Source of the DNA: Pedococcus bigeumensis
GTDB lineage: Bacteria; Actinomycetota; Actinomycetes; Actinomycetales; Dermatophilaceae
Assembly: GCF_006438965.1 (NCBI RefSeq)
Contig: NZ_RCZM01000001.1
Location: 125,097 to 189,096, forward strand
Direction of reading: 5' to 3'
DNA: 64,000 nucleotides
In this document: positions 53,603 to 62,657 of the stretch, piece after piece
Numbering within the stretch: position 1 is the stretch's first letter
Layout: every line of letters starts with the position of its first letter
Translations under genes and position numbers: made by a program
The notes under the pieces: model-generated
What the model was told of the DNA's origin: nothing
The model's database searches: none
Seen by the model: the letters and a program-made list of their open reading frames with translations, nothing else

Positions 53603-55081
53603 TCAGTCCTGCGTGGGGAGCGCCGGCCCCCGCACGGCACTCCTCAGCGGGTCGGCTCCGAGCATCGGCACCTCGCGCCAGCCGAGATGCACCGTCCCGT
53701 CGGTCCGGGTGCGGACCTGCATCGTGTGGGGGGTCTCGATGAGGCGGACGTCCGCGCTGAAGCAGCCGTCACCGTCCCAGCCGCCGGAGGCGACGACGGG
53801 CAGCTCGACGCCACCCACCGCAAGCGTCGACGGCTCCCACGTGCCGTCACCGACGTCGAGGGCCACCCGGGTGCCGTGGCAGTCCAGGACCATCTCGTAG
53901 TCCGCGCCGCCGGGCGCGAGGCTCATCGCGGCATACTCCGGTGGGAGCCGGCTGTCGTCGGCACGCACCCACCACCCGGTCTCCGGTCCGGGGGCCGAGG
54001 ACGACGGGGTGGGGACCGCGAGGGTGGCGATCCGCTCCTCAAGCGCGGCGTCGGCCAGCTCGTCCTCCCACTCGTCCTCATGACCGACGGCCGGCAGCAG
54101 GTGGTCCCAGACGAGGTCGAGGACGGCCTGCATGTCGAGGGTCTCGCTGGTGATGGTGATCGCCACGTCCTGGTCGGGGAGGACGATGGCGTACTGGCCG
54201 TAGGCGCCGTCCCCGCGGTAGCCGTGCCGGGCGCTCCAGAACGAGCAGCCATAGCCCTCGTGCCAGTCGGGGTTCGGGTCGGTCTCGCGGTTGGGCAGCC
54301 CGGTCGGCGTGGTGGCCGTGGTGACCCACTCGGGCGACAGGAGCTTCTCGCCGTCCCAGACGCCTCGGTCGAGGTGGAGCTGCGCCAGGGCGAGGATGGC
54401 GTCGCTGCCGACGTGGATGCCCGAGAACCCCAGCTCGCGGCCGGTCACCGTTCGGTGCCACGCCACGTCGCCCCCTCCCCGGGGGTCGAGCAGCGGCAGG
54501 ACCCGGTCACGCAGCAGGGACAGCACCGACGAGCCGGTGACTCCGCGCACGGCACCCGCGGCGAGGTAGGTGGCGACCTGGTTGTAGGCCCAGGCCGTCC
54601 CCGGCTCGTGCTCGGGCGGGGACGCGAGGATCGCGGCCAGCACGGGGTCGGTGTGGTCGCCCTCGCCGGGGCGCTCGTGGGCCGCCCGCGTGACGTCCTC
54701 GCCCCAGCCCTCCCCGTCGTGACCGGTCGCCATCGTGAGGCAGTGGCCGAGGGTCAGCCGCAGGTAGCGGTCCGGCACCTCGACTCCGGCAGGCAGGTCG
54801 CCGGGCGGCAGCAGGTCGAGCACCGGTTGGTCGAGCGAGAGCCGTCCCTCGTCGACGAGCAGCCCGACCGCGGTGGCGGTGAACGACTTGCTCAGCGAGT
54901 AGACCAGCTGGACGCGCTCGGGGGCGTAGGGCGCCCACCACCCGCGCGCGACGACGTGGCCGTGCCTCGCGATCAGGAGGCTGTGCGGGTCGTGACCGTC
55001 CGACTCGAGGGCGTCGATGAGGGCGAGGATGCCGAGGGCGTCGACGCCCTGGGCTGAGGGCGGGCTGGTGGGTAGCGGCAC
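53603..55081 (-). CDS. Serine beta-lactamase-like hydrolase
   Basis: A 492-residue class C beta-lactamase-fold hydrolase without a signal peptide. The SxxK motif is in YSLSKSFTATAVGLL, the YxN motif in WAYNQVATYLAAG, and a GDGAYGQYAIVLPDQDVAI segment follows near the KTG position. The last 130 residues (PPEYAAMSLAPGGADYEMVL) form a lipocalin-like or DUF3471-type C-terminal domain. It could be an esterase, a D-aminopeptidase or an amidase. The GTG at 55081 is a tentative start; no good ribosome site is seen. It follows the VOC gene by 8 bp on the same strand. Confidence 0.78.
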   Translation of the reverse strand: MPLPTSPPSAQGVDALGILALIDALESDGHDPHSLLIARHGHVVARGWWAPYAPERVQLVYSLSKSFTATAVGLLVDEGRLSLDQPVLDLLPPGDLPAGVEVPDRYLRLTLGHCLTMATGHDGEGWGEDVTRAAHERPGEGDHTDPVLAAILASPPEHEPGTAWAYNQVATYLAAGAVRGVTGSSVLSLLRDRVLPLLDPRGGGDVAWHRTVTGRELGFSGIHVGSDAILALAQLHLDRGVWDGEKLLSPEWVTTATTPTGLPNRETDPNPDWHEGYGCSFWSARHGYRGDGAYGQYAIVLPDQDVAITITSETLDMQAVLDLVWDHLLPAVGHEDEWEDELADAALEERIATLAVPTPSSSAPGPETGWWVRADDSRLPPEYAAMSLAPGGADYEMVLDCHGTRVALDVGDGTWEPSTLAVGGVELPVVASGGWDGDGCFSADVRLIETPHTMQVRTRTDGTVHLGWREVPMLGADPLRSAVRGPALPTQD

Positions 55082-55089
55082 CGTGGCGA

Positions 55090-55524
55090 CTAGGCGTCGT
55101 CGCCGAAGCGACCGCGGTGGTCGAGCGGGATGAGTGGTTTCTCGCCGCGGACCTTGAGCTGCTGGACACCCCAGGTGTTTCCGTCGGGGTCGGCGAACCC
55201 GAAGAAGGTGCCACCGTCGCGCTCGTCGAACACGGTGACCTCGCTGCACTCGACGCCCCGGCCGACCAGCTCGTCGCGGGCTGCGTTGGCATCGGCCACG
55301 ACCAGCTGCAGACCGCGCATCGAGCCCGGGGCCATCTCCTGCTGGGAGGGGAGGTTGCCGATGACGACCGAGCAGCCGGAGCCCTCGGGGGTCAGCTGGG
55401 CGACGTCCATGTGCTCGTTCGTGGTGCGGTGGTCGAGGTTGAAGCCGACCTTGTCGCGGTAGAACTCGATCGCGGACGTCAGGTCGGAAACGGGCAGGAT
55501 GACAACTTCGAGGGTCCAGTCCAT
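55090..55524 (-). CDS. VOC-family (glyoxalase-fold) protein
   Basis: A 144-residue vicinal oxygen chelate protein with two beta-alpha-beta-beta-beta units: LEVVILPVSDLTSAIEFYRD and QLVVADANAARDELVGRGV. GTFFGFADPDGNTWGVQQL carries the conserved C-terminal ligand region. It may be a dioxygenase, lyase or resistance protein; nothing fixes the substrate. Length is typical for single-domain members. It is the first gene of a unit with the serine hydrolase. Confidence 0.8.
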   Translation of the reverse strand: MDWTLEVVILPVSDLTSAIEFYRDKVGFNLDHRTTNEHMDVAQLTPEGSGCSVVIGNLPSQQEMAPGSMRGLQLVVADANAARDELVGRGVECSEVTVFDERDGGTFFGFADPDGNTWGVQQLKVRGEKPLIPLDHRGRFGDDA

Positions 55525-55550
55525 GCCGGCCAGTCTCGCGGCCCACGTGG

Positions 55551-55664
55551 ATTCGTGCCACTACAGCCACAAATGGACCCTGACACGTCGCTCTCACGTG
55601 CATTCGTGCCAGATGTGGCACGAATGTCGCCGCCGACCCGCCGACCCGCCGACCCGCCGACCCC
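55551..55664. repeat. Cluster of inverted, direct and tandem repeats
   Basis: The 158-bp spacer between the VOC and nitrilase genes has no coding signal. It contains a perfect 11-bp hairpin cattcgtgcca-gatg-tggcacgaatg (55601-55626), a direct copy of ATTCGTGCCA 50 bp earlier (55551-55560), and four 8-bp tandem units CCGACCCG (55633-55664, last one changed). The hairpin can terminate the nitrilase operon. Confidence 0.75.
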
Positions 55665-55682
55665 CCGGATCCACCGGGCGCG

Positions 55683-56579
55683 TCAGTGCGGGAAGGAGGT
55701 CTCCGCCGGGCGCTCGAGCTCGTCGCGGTGGTTGCGGATCAGGTCGAGGTTGCGGTCGCGCAGGTGGTCGAAGCCCTGACCGATGTTGGAGCCGGGCGTC
55801 AGGGACGACAGTGCCGTGGCCGGGTCGAGCAGGGCGGATACCCAGCCCTCGTGGGAGGCGGCCTTGGCGGCGATGTGGGCGTTCGGCGTCACGATGTGGG
55901 AGTTGCCGAAGTAGAGCACCCCGGCCGGGTCGATGCCCGTGGCGTTGGCGCCGATGACGAACACGTGGTTGTCGTAGGCCCGCGCCCGCGAGGTCAGCTC
56001 CCAGATGTCGGCGGACCGCAGCAGCGCACTCGGCCGGCAGATGACCTCCGCGCCCTGCACCGCCTGGATGCGGGACAGCTCGGGGTAGTCCCCGTCGAAG
56101 CAGATGATCATGCCGATCTTGCCGAGGTCGGTGTCGCAGACTGTCACCGTGTCACCGGGCGTGACCCAGCCGCCGCCGTCGACGTGCTCGCTGCAGAACG
56201 GGTGCGTCTTGCGATAGACACCCAGGACCTCGCCGTCGCGGCCGATGAGCACCGACGAGTTGTAGATGACGCCCCGCTCCGGGCCACGCTCGTAGGTGCC
56301 CAGCACGGCATACACACCAAGGTCCCTGGCGACCTGCTGGACCGGTTCGGTGACGGGACCGGGGATGTCCGAGACGAGGTCCCACAGCTCCTCGACGGAG
56401 CAGTCGGGGGTGAACCCGGTCGTGGCGGACTCCGGTACCACCACGAGCTCGGCACCGGTGTCGTCGACGCACCGACGGATGAAGTCGACGCACTTGTCGA
56501 GGTTCTTGCGCACGGCCTCCGGTGACAGCGGTCCCGGCACCGGCGCCAGCTGGATGGCAGCTGCAGTGAATGCGCGCAT
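55683..56579 (-). CDS. Nitrilase-superfamily carbon-nitrogen hydrolase
   Basis: A 298-residue enzyme with the Glu-Lys-Cys triad: ELVVVPESATTGF (E), YRKTHPF (K) and IGMIICFDGDYPE (C). The superfamily cuts amides, nitriles and N-carbamoyl groups. As the last gene of the molybdenum hydroxylase operon (start overlaps the coxG stop by one base), and given hydantoinase and barbiturase genes nearby, a decarbamoylating role such as N-carbamoyl-amino-acid or ureido-acid hydrolysis is the best guess. It is not a true nitrilase by length or motif context. Confidence 0.85.
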   Translation of the reverse strand: MRAFTAAAIQLAPVPGPLSPEAVRKNLDKCVDFIRRCVDDTGAELVVVPESATTGFTPDCSVEELWDLVSDIPGPVTEPVQQVARDLGVYAVLGTYERGPERGVIYNSSVLIGRDGEVLGVYRKTHPFCSEHVDGGGWVTPGDTVTVCDTDLGKIGMIICFDGDYPELSRIQAVQGAEVICRPSALLRSADIWELTSRARAYDNHVFVIGANATGIDPAGVLYFGNSHIVTPNAHIAAKAASHEGWVSALLDPATALSSLTPGSNIGQGFDHLRDRNLDLIRNHRDELERPAETSFPH

Positions 56580-57193
56580 CAACGTCCTCCGATCGCCCAT
56601 CCCACGATAACCCCGAGCAGCGCGATGGCTCCGCCGGAGACGACACCCCAGGCGTACGGATGCCCAGCAGAGGCGGCTGTGGACGTGCCCACCGCCTCGA
56701 TCGGCCGCGCCCCGGCCGGGACCTCCGTGGGCTTGGCCTTCTTCTCCTTGCGGACGCCGGCAATGTCGTCGTCGACGGCTTCGAAGAACTGCCCGGCCAT
56801 CTTCTTGGTGACCCCGGCCAGCATCCGCTGGCCCACGCCGCCGATCATCCCGCCGACCGCCGCGTCGGCGTCGTAGCTCAGGTCGGTGCCACCGGCTGTC
56901 GAGGGCGCCAGGTGGACCACGACGTCGGCGTCGACCGTGCCAGGCCCACCCGCACCCTGCGCCTTCATCGTGAACTGCTCGGGGTGCTGCGGGTTGAGCA
57001 GCGCGACCTTGCCCTCGTAGGTGCCCTTGATCGCGGCAACCCCGGCGGTGACGGTCATGGCGTACTCGTCGGGGCCCACCTCGGTGAGCGACTCGCACCC
57101 GGGCAGGCAACGCGCGAGGACCTCGGGGTCGTGGAACGCGTCCCACACCTGCTGCGGGCTCGCCTTGAGGGCGGCGGTGCCGGAGATCTTCAT
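56579..57193 (-). CDS. coxG: CoxG-like SRPBCC protein with C-terminal membrane anchor
   Basis: A 204-residue protein. The START-like domain (MKISGTAALKASPQQVWDAF, PEVLARCLPGCESL, ending FFEAVDDDIAG) matches CoxG, which helps assemble or anchor CO-dehydrogenase-type molybdenum enzymes. After a Lys/Pro linker, a C-terminal transmembrane helix (about 183-202, GVVSGGAIALLGVIVGWAIG) is present. It overlaps the large-subunit gene by 4 nt. It supports recruitment of the hydroxylase to the membrane, where electrons can enter the quinone pool. Confidence 0.87.
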   Translation of the reverse strand: MKISGTAALKASPQQVWDAFHDPEVLARCLPGCESLTEVGPDEYAMTVTAGVAAIKGTYEGKVALLNPQHPEQFTMKAQGAGGPGTVDADVVVHLAPSTAGGTDLSYDADAAVGGMIGGVGQRMLAGVTKKMAGQFFEAVDDDIAGVRKEKKAKPTEVPAGARPIEAVGTSTAASAGHPYAWGVVSGGAIALLGVIVGWAIGGR

Positions 57194-59649
57194 CGTGCCT
57201 CCTGGACAGGCGGAACAGGTGCGGAGCCGGGCGAGGTGGACGTATGCCGCGGGCGGGCGAGCGAGGGGATCTCACCGCGGGCGTGCCGCTGGCGCAGCTC
57301 CCACAGCTCGACCGGGGAGATCGGCATCGAGGTGATCGCGAACCCTTCGGCGTCGGAGATCGCGGAGGCGATGACGGCCGTGACCGGGATGCACCCGGCC
57401 TCGCCAGCACCCTTGATACCCAACGGGTTCAGCGGTGACGGAGTCTCGAGGTGGTCGGTCTCGATGTGCGGCACCTCGGACGCGTAGGGCATCAGGAAGT
57501 CCATGAAGCTGGCGTTGAGCAGCTGCCCCGACTCGTCGTAGACCATCCGTTCGTAGAGCGCGCCACCCACACCCTGGGCAACCCCGCCGTGCACCTGGCC
57601 CTCGACGATCATCGGGTTGATCATGTTGCCGCAGTCGTGGATGACGCAGTAGCGCAGGACGCGGATCTCCGCGGTCACCGGGTCGGTCTCGACGATCGCC
57701 GCGTGCATGCCGTTGGCGAAGGTCGCCTGGGTGGGGGAGTAGAAGTCCTTGCCCTCGAGACCGGGTTCGTCGTCGTCGGCGACAGGTGGCTTGTTCGGGT
57801 CATTGCTCCCGGCGAACTGGGTGGCCGCCTTGGCCGCGTCGTCGAAGGCGTAACGCAGCGGGTTGGACATCACCGAGACGGTGCCCAGCGACATCCGGGT
57901 GCCGGGTGCGCCCTTGACCTGCACGATGCCGTCGACGATCTCGAGGTCCTCGGCCGAGACCTCCAGCGCGTCCGCCGCGATGCGCAGCGCCTTGGCCCGG
58001 ACGTTGCGGGCAGCGAGGGCGATCGCGTTGCCGCTCATCACGGCGGCGCGCGAGGCGAACGTGCCCACGGCATAGGGCATCCGGCGGGTGTCGCCGGTGG
58101 TGACGAAGACGTCTCCGATCGGGACGCCCAGCTCCTGGGCCACGATCTGCGCGAACGACGTCTCGTGGCCCTGACCTTGGGAGGTGAGGCCGGTCGACAC
58201 GTTGACCCGCCCGCTCGTCTCGATCTGGATGTGGCCCCCTTCGTAGGGGCCGACACCGGTGCCCTCGACGTAGCAGCCGATGCCCAACCCGACCCGGCGG
58301 CCTTCGGCCTCGGCCTGCTCCCGGTAGGCCGCGAAGTCGTCCCAGCCCACGAGCGCCTTGAGCTTGGCCATCGAGGCCGGGAAGTCGCCCGAGTCGTACT
58401 TGAGCGGCCGGCCGTCCTGGAAGAGCAACCCGTGGTCGTAGGGCATCTCCTCGGGGAGGATGAAGTTGCGCGACCGCACCTCGGTCCGGTCGATGCCGAG
58501 GTACTCGGCGATGGCGTCCATGGTGCGTTCCATGGCGAAGCAGCCCTGCGGCCGTCCGGCGCCACGGTAGGGGGTCACGAGGACGGTGTTGGTGTAGAGC
58601 GACCAGAACTCACAGCGGTAGGCGCCGGGCTTGTAGGGCCCGAGCAGCTGGGTCGAGGTGATGATCGGGACGATGATGCCGTAGGGCGTGTAGGCGCCGT
58701 TGTCGTGCCAGAACTTCACGTCGAGCGCGAGGATGCGGCCCTGCTCGTCGAAGCCCACCTTGATCTCCTGGAGCTGTCCGCGCTCGTGGGCGCTGGAGAT
58801 GAAGTGCTCCCGGCGATCCTCGGTCCACTTCACCTCCTGCTCGAGAAGCCTTGCAGCCCAAGGGATGAGGACCTCTTCGGGCCACGGGTGGTTGATCTTG
58901 ACGCCGAAGCCGCCCCCCACGTCGGGCGCGATGCACTCGACCTTGGCTAGGGGCAGGTCGAGCTTGGCAGCCACCGCGGCGCGCACGCCCGTCGAGGTCT
59001 GGGTGGAGGAGAAGATGCGCAGCTCGCCCTTGTCCGTGTCCCAGCGGGCGAGGACGCCCTTGCCCTCCATCGGCATGCAGGCGCTGCGTTCGATATCGAG
59101 CTCGAGCTCGAGCGTGTGGGGTGCCGCGGCTATCGCGGCGTCGACGTCGCCGACCTCCTGGAGCATGCGGCAGGCGACGTTGCCGGGCACGTCCTCGTGG
59201 ACCAGGGCCGAGCCGTCGCGGGCGTTCGCGATCCCGACGACGGGGGTGAGCAGCTCGTAGTCGACCCTGATCCGCTGACAGACGTCCTCGGCGATGTAGC
59301 GGTCGCGGGCGACGACCATGACGATCGCCTCGCCGACGTAGTTCACCTCGTCGCGGGCGAGGGCGAACTGGGTGCGGCCGTGGGTGAGGGTGGGGTGCGG
59401 GATGAGCAGGGGGAGGGGTTCGCCGACCTTGCCCGGCAGGTCCTCGTGGGTCCAGATGCCGACCAGCCCGTCGACCTCGAAGGCGTCGGTGACGTCGATG
59501 TCGACGATCCGGGCATGCGCATGGGGGCTGCGGACGAAGGCTGCGGCCAGGGCGCGGTGGCCCATGTCGTCGAGGTAGCGTCCCCCACCCGTCACCAGGC
59601 GCGGGTCCTCCTTGCGCTGGATCGGCGCGCCGAACATCGAGGTCGTCAC
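57190..59649 (-). CDS. Molybdenum hydroxylase large subunit (form II CoxL-like)
   Basis: An 819-residue molybdopterin-binding subunit of the xanthine oxidase family. It begins RKEDPRLVTGGGRYLDDMG, binds cofactor through VGGGFGVK, and the catalytic Glu is in IKGAGEAGC. The active-site loop reads PYRGAGRP, the form II type, not AYXCSFR of true CO dehydrogenase, so CO oxidation is unlikely and hydroxylation of an N-heterocycle (purine, pyrimidine, nicotinate-like) is expected. The GTG at 59649 overlaps the FeS subunit stop by 4 nt (GTGA). Confidence 0.9.
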   Translation of the reverse strand: MTTSMFGAPIQRKEDPRLVTGGGRYLDDMGHRALAAAFVRSPHAHARIVDIDVTDAFEVDGLVGIWTHEDLPGKVGEPLPLLIPHPTLTHGRTQFALARDEVNYVGEAIVMVVARDRYIAEDVCQRIRVDYELLTPVVGIANARDGSALVHEDVPGNVACRMLQEVGDVDAAIAAAPHTLELELDIERSACMPMEGKGVLARWDTDKGELRIFSSTQTSTGVRAAVAAKLDLPLAKVECIAPDVGGGFGVKINHPWPEEVLIPWAARLLEQEVKWTEDRREHFISSAHERGQLQEIKVGFDEQGRILALDVKFWHDNGAYTPYGIIVPIITSTQLLGPYKPGAYRCEFWSLYTNTVLVTPYRGAGRPQGCFAMERTMDAIAEYLGIDRTEVRSRNFILPEEMPYDHGLLFQDGRPLKYDSGDFPASMAKLKALVGWDDFAAYREQAEAEGRRVGLGIGCYVEGTGVGPYEGGHIQIETSGRVNVSTGLTSQGQGHETSFAQIVAQELGVPIGDVFVTTGDTRRMPYAVGTFASRAAVMSGNAIALAARNVRAKALRIAADALEVSAEDLEIVDGIVQVKGAPGTRMSLGTVSVMSNPLRYAFDDAAKAATQFAGSNDPNKPPVADDDEPGLEGKDFYSPTQATFANGMHAAIVETDPVTAEIRVLRYCVIHDCGNMINPMIVEGQVHGGVAQGVGGALYERMVYDESGQLLNASFMDFLMPYASEVPHIETDHLETPSPLNPLGIKGAGEAGCIPVTAVIASAISDAEGFAITSMPISPVELWELRQRHARGEIPSLARPRHTSTSPGSAPVPPVQEAR

Positions 59650-60197
59650 GCGCCGTCCACCTCGGCAGTGGTCCCAGCCGCGAGCTCGGCCCTGATCTCG
59701 GCCCTGATCTCTGCCTTGATCTCGGCAGCGCGCAGCACCGACTTCACGATGTTCTGGTAGCCGGTGCAGCGACACAGGTTGCCCGAGATGGCCTCACGAG
59801 CCTCGTCCGACGTGGGGTGTGGGTGGTCCTCGAGGTAGGCGGTGATGGTGGTCAGGAACCCCGGGGTGCAGAAACCACACTGGAGCCCGTGGCACTCGGT
59901 GAACGCCTGCTGCACCGGACCCATCGAGTCGATCGTGCCGAGCCCCTCGACGGTGGTGATCTCGTGTGCTTGGGCCGTGATCGCGAACATCAGGCAGGAC
60001 CGCATCGGCTGCCCGTCGACGAGGACGGTGCACGCGCCGCACACGCCGTGCTCGCAGCCCACGTGCGTGCCGGTGAGCTGCAGGTCGTGGCGCAGGAAGT
60101 CCGACAGCAGGCGGCGAGCAGGGGCCTTGGCGTGCCGTGGCACGCCGTTGACCGTGAGGGTGAGGTCGAGGAGCTCCTCGGTCACTGGTTCGGTCAT
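59646..60197 (-). CDS. Molybdenum hydroxylase 2Fe-2S subunit (CoxS-like)
   Basis: A 183-residue iron-sulfur subunit. The first cluster has GCEHGVCGACTVL with a later Cys (RSCLMF); the second has CGFCTPGF and GNLCRCTGYQNI. The C-terminal tail is unusual: AEIKAEIRAEIRAEL, encoded by a 12-nt tandem repeat (59695-59730), predicted as a short helix extension. The gene overlaps both neighbours by 4 nt. It passes electrons from the molybdenum site to the FAD subunit. Confidence 0.92.
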   Translation of the reverse strand: MTEPVTEELLDLTLTVNGVPRHAKAPARRLLSDFLRHDLQLTGTHVGCEHGVCGACTVLVDGQPMRSCLMFAITAQAHEITTVEGLGTIDSMGPVQQAFTECHGLQCGFCTPGFLTTITAYLEDHPHPTSDEAREAISGNLCRCTGYQNIVKSVLRAAEIKAEIRAEIRAELAAGTTAEVDGA

Positions 60198-61096
60198 GCG
60201 GCTGGCCCTTCCGTGTCGCGCGCGACCTGATGCGCGGCGACGGATCTCCTGGCGGCCTGGGCGAGGGTCAGTCGGGCGAGCTCGACGGCAAGCATGGCGC
60301 GGTACTCGGCGGTTGCGTGGATGTCGCCCTCCGGTTCGATCGCGGCGTGGACCAGGTCGGCAGCCGCGGACCAGTCGACCGATTCGGGCTCCTGACCCGC
60401 GAAGACCTCGGTCACATCCAGGCTGCGGGGCACGTCGGTGACCGAGACGAAGGACAGCCGCGCGTCAGCGATGAGGCCGTCGGAGGTGCGGACCGCCGCT
60501 GCGACTCCCGCCATGGCGTAGTCGCCGTGCCGGCGGGCGCGCTCCATGAACGAGGTACCGGTGCCGGCAGCGAACCGGCGGAACCGCACCGCGACGGCCA
60601 GCTCCTCGGGGGTCAGGGACGTCTCCAGGGCGCCCTCGAAGAAGTCTGCGACGGCGATCTCGCGAGATGCCGAGGCGGACACGGCCTCCACGACGCCGTC
60701 GGTCAGGGCGAGCATCGCCGGCATCTCACCGGCGGCGTCCGCGTGGGCGATCGACCCCACCGTGGTGCCGCGGTTCCGGATGACGGGATGGGCCACGTTG
60801 ACGAGCGCCTGGCGCAGCAGCGGCAACGCGGCATACGCCTCGTCGTGGTGCTCCAGCTGCGCGTGGCGTACCAACGCACCCACCCGCACCTCGGTGTCGC
60901 TCACGGTCACGTCCGCAAGGCCTGCGACCTGGTTGATGTCCACGAGGTGGGCCGGGGAGGCGAGGCGCATGTTGAGGATGGGGATCAGGCTCTGCCCGCC
61001 CGCGAGGACCTTGCCGTCGTGCCCGACCTCGGCCAGCACCGCGACGGCGTCCGCGACGCTGCGGGGCGCATGGTGCACGAACGGCGCGGGCTTCAC
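60194..61096 (-). CDS. Molybdenum hydroxylase FAD subunit (CoxM-like)
   Basis: A 300-residue FAD-binding subunit, first gene of the five-gene operon. FAD contacts are in KVLAGGQSLIPILNMRLA and RNRGTTVGSIAHADAAGEMP. The C-terminal CO_deh_flav_C domain includes FMERARRHGDYAMAGVAAAV. It would hand electrons to NAD, quinone or oxygen. The ATG at 61096 starts the canonical MKPAPFVHHAP. The upstream 97 bp hold a terminator of the permease gene and little room for a complex promoter. Confidence 0.92.
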   Translation of the reverse strand: MKPAPFVHHAPRSVADAVAVLAEVGHDGKVLAGGQSLIPILNMRLASPAHLVDINQVAGLADVTVSDTEVRVGALVRHAQLEHHDEAYAALPLLRQALVNVAHPVIRNRGTTVGSIAHADAAGEMPAMLALTDGVVEAVSASASREIAVADFFEGALETSLTPEELAVAVRFRRFAAGTGTSFMERARRHGDYAMAGVAAAVRTSDGLIADARLSFVSVTDVPRSLDVTEVFAGQEPESVDWSAAADLVHAAIEPEGDIHATAEYRAMLAVELARLTLAQAARRSVAAHQVARDTEGPAA

Positions 61097-61152
61097 GGAC
61101 TGATCCTGCCTTCTCGGGTCGGTGGGCGGCTAGGGCGGGATGAAAGACGGGT

Positions 61153-61183
61153 GCGGGCCCCCGATACCGGATCGGGGGCCCGC
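61153..61183. terminator. Terminator of the permease gene
   Basis: A perfect 13-bp stem gcgggcccccgat (61153-61165) and complement (61171-61183) with an ACCGG loop lies 11 nt beyond the permease stop on the minus strand. Confidence 0.8.
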
Positions 61184-61193
61184 CAGAGTCTGG

Positions 61194-62657
61194 TCAGCGT
61201 CGGGTGTCGCCCTGGTCCAGGTCGTCGACCCCGTCACTGTGGCCGTAGGAGTCGTGCCCACCGACGGTGAGCAGCGCGCCGTCGGCTCGGGCTCGGAGCT
61301 CGGCCGGCGCGAGTGCCTTGGCGAGGTGGTAGGCGGCGACGGCCACGATGGTGCCGAGCGCGATGCCGCTGAGCGAGAAGCTGTCGGAGAACTTCAGCGT
61401 CACGTTGCCGATGCCGATGACGATGCCGGCCGCGACGGGCACCAGGTTGATCGGGTTGGCGAAGTCGACACCGTTCTCCTTCCAGATCTTGGCTCCGAGG
61501 AGGCCGATCATGCCGTAGAGCACCACCGTGATCCCGCCCAGGACACCACCAGGGGTCGACGCCACGAGGGCCCCGAACTTGGGCGAGAAGCCGAACAGGA
61601 TCGCCACGATGGCGGCGACGTAGTAGGCGGCCGTGGAGTAGACCCTCGTGGCGGCCATCACCCCGATGTTCTCGGCATAGGTCGTGGTCGGTGAGCCGCC
61701 CACGGCGGAGGCGAGCATGGTTCCGAAGCCGTCGGCCGCGATCGCCCGGCCCATGTAGGGGTCGAGGTCGGTCTTGGTCATCTCGGCGACGGCCTTGACG
61801 TGGCCGGTGTTCTCCGCGATGAGCGCGATGACGGCGGGGACGACGAGCAGGATGGCGGCCATCGAGAACGAGGGGGCGTGCCAGCCGACGACCTCCTTGC
61901 CCGCGACCATCTCGGTGTGCGGCGGGAAGCCGATCCAGGAGGCGTCCTTGATTCCCTGGAAGTTGGTGCGGAAGTGCGTGGTGATCTTGCCGGCACCGGC
62001 GTCGTAGGAGGTGATCTGCCCGAAGCCCTTGTCGAAGATCCAGGACACGACGTAGCCGAAGATCAGCGCCAGGAAGATCGCGATGCGGCCGACGAAGCCC
62101 TTGAAGGCGACCGCGCACACGATCGTGAAGGTCATCACCAGCAGGGCGACCCACTGGTCCTGCGGCCAGTAGATGTTGGCGACCACGGGCGCGAGGTTGA
62201 AGCCGATGAGCATGACGACGGCGCCGGTCACGACGGGCGGCAGCACCTTGTGCAGGACGCCCGAGCCGAGGAAGTGGATGAGCACACCTACGAGGGCGAG
62301 CACGAGGCCGGCGATGAGGATCGCACCGGTGACGGTGGCCGAGGTGGCGCCGGTCTGGTGGCGGATGGCGATCACGGCTCCGACGAACGAGGCGGACGTC
62401 CCGAGATAGCTGGGCACCTTGCCCTTGACGATGAGCAGGAAGCAGATCGTCGCGATACCGCTCATCATGATCGCGAGCTGGGCGTTGAGGCCCATGATCA
62501 GGGGGAAGACGAACGTGGCCCCGAACATCGCCACGACGTGCTGGGCGCCGAGCCCGATGGTCTTGCCCCACGACAGCCGCTCGTCGGGAGCGACGACGTC
62601 GTCCGGGCCCATGGTGCGGCCGTCTCCGTGCAGTTTCCAACCCAGGCCCAGTGACAT
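61194..62657 (-). CDS. NCS2-family uracil/xanthine permease
   Basis: A 487-residue membrane transporter with about 14 segments. GLGAQHVVAMFGATFVFPLI is the substrate-site TM1 motif, and the TM8-TM10 signature GGSPTTTYAENIGVMAATRV has the Glu of the UraA type. The C-terminus is hydrophilic (DSYGHSDGVDDLDQGD). UraA/RutG-like members import uracil, thymine or barbiturate; xanthine is also possible. The ATG at 62657 has AGAAGGAG 8 nt upstream and is preferred to a longer frame. A PucR gene lies upstream on the same strand. Confidence 0.92.
   Translation of the reverse strand: MSLGLGWKLHGDGRTMGPDDVVAPDERLSWGKTIGLGAQHVVAMFGATFVFPLIMGLNAQLAIMMSGIATICFLLIVKGKVPSYLGTSASFVGAVIAIRHQTGATSATVTGAILIAGLVLALVGVLIHFLGSGVLHKVLPPVVTGAVVMLIGFNLAPVVANIYWPQDQWVALLVMTFTIVCAVAFKGFVGRIAIFLALIFGYVVSWIFDKGFGQITSYDAGAGKITTHFRTNFQGIKDASWIGFPPHTEMVAGKEVVGWHAPSFSMAAILLVVPAVIALIAENTGHVKAVAEMTKTDLDPYMGRAIAADGFGTMLASAVGGSPTTTYAENIGVMAATRVYSTAAYYVAAIVAILFGFSPKFGALVASTPGGVLGGITVVLYGMIGLLGAKIWKENGVDFANPINLVPVAAGIVIGIGNVTLKFSDSFSLSGIALGTIVAVAAYHLAKALAPAELRARADGALLTVGGHDSYGHSDGVDDLDQGDTRR

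Noticed and set aside
57190-61096. Aerobic carbon monoxide dehydrogenase operon
   Set aside because: Gene order and CoxG fit, but the large-subunit loop is PYRGAGR (form II) and not the AYXCSFR motif needed for CO oxidation.
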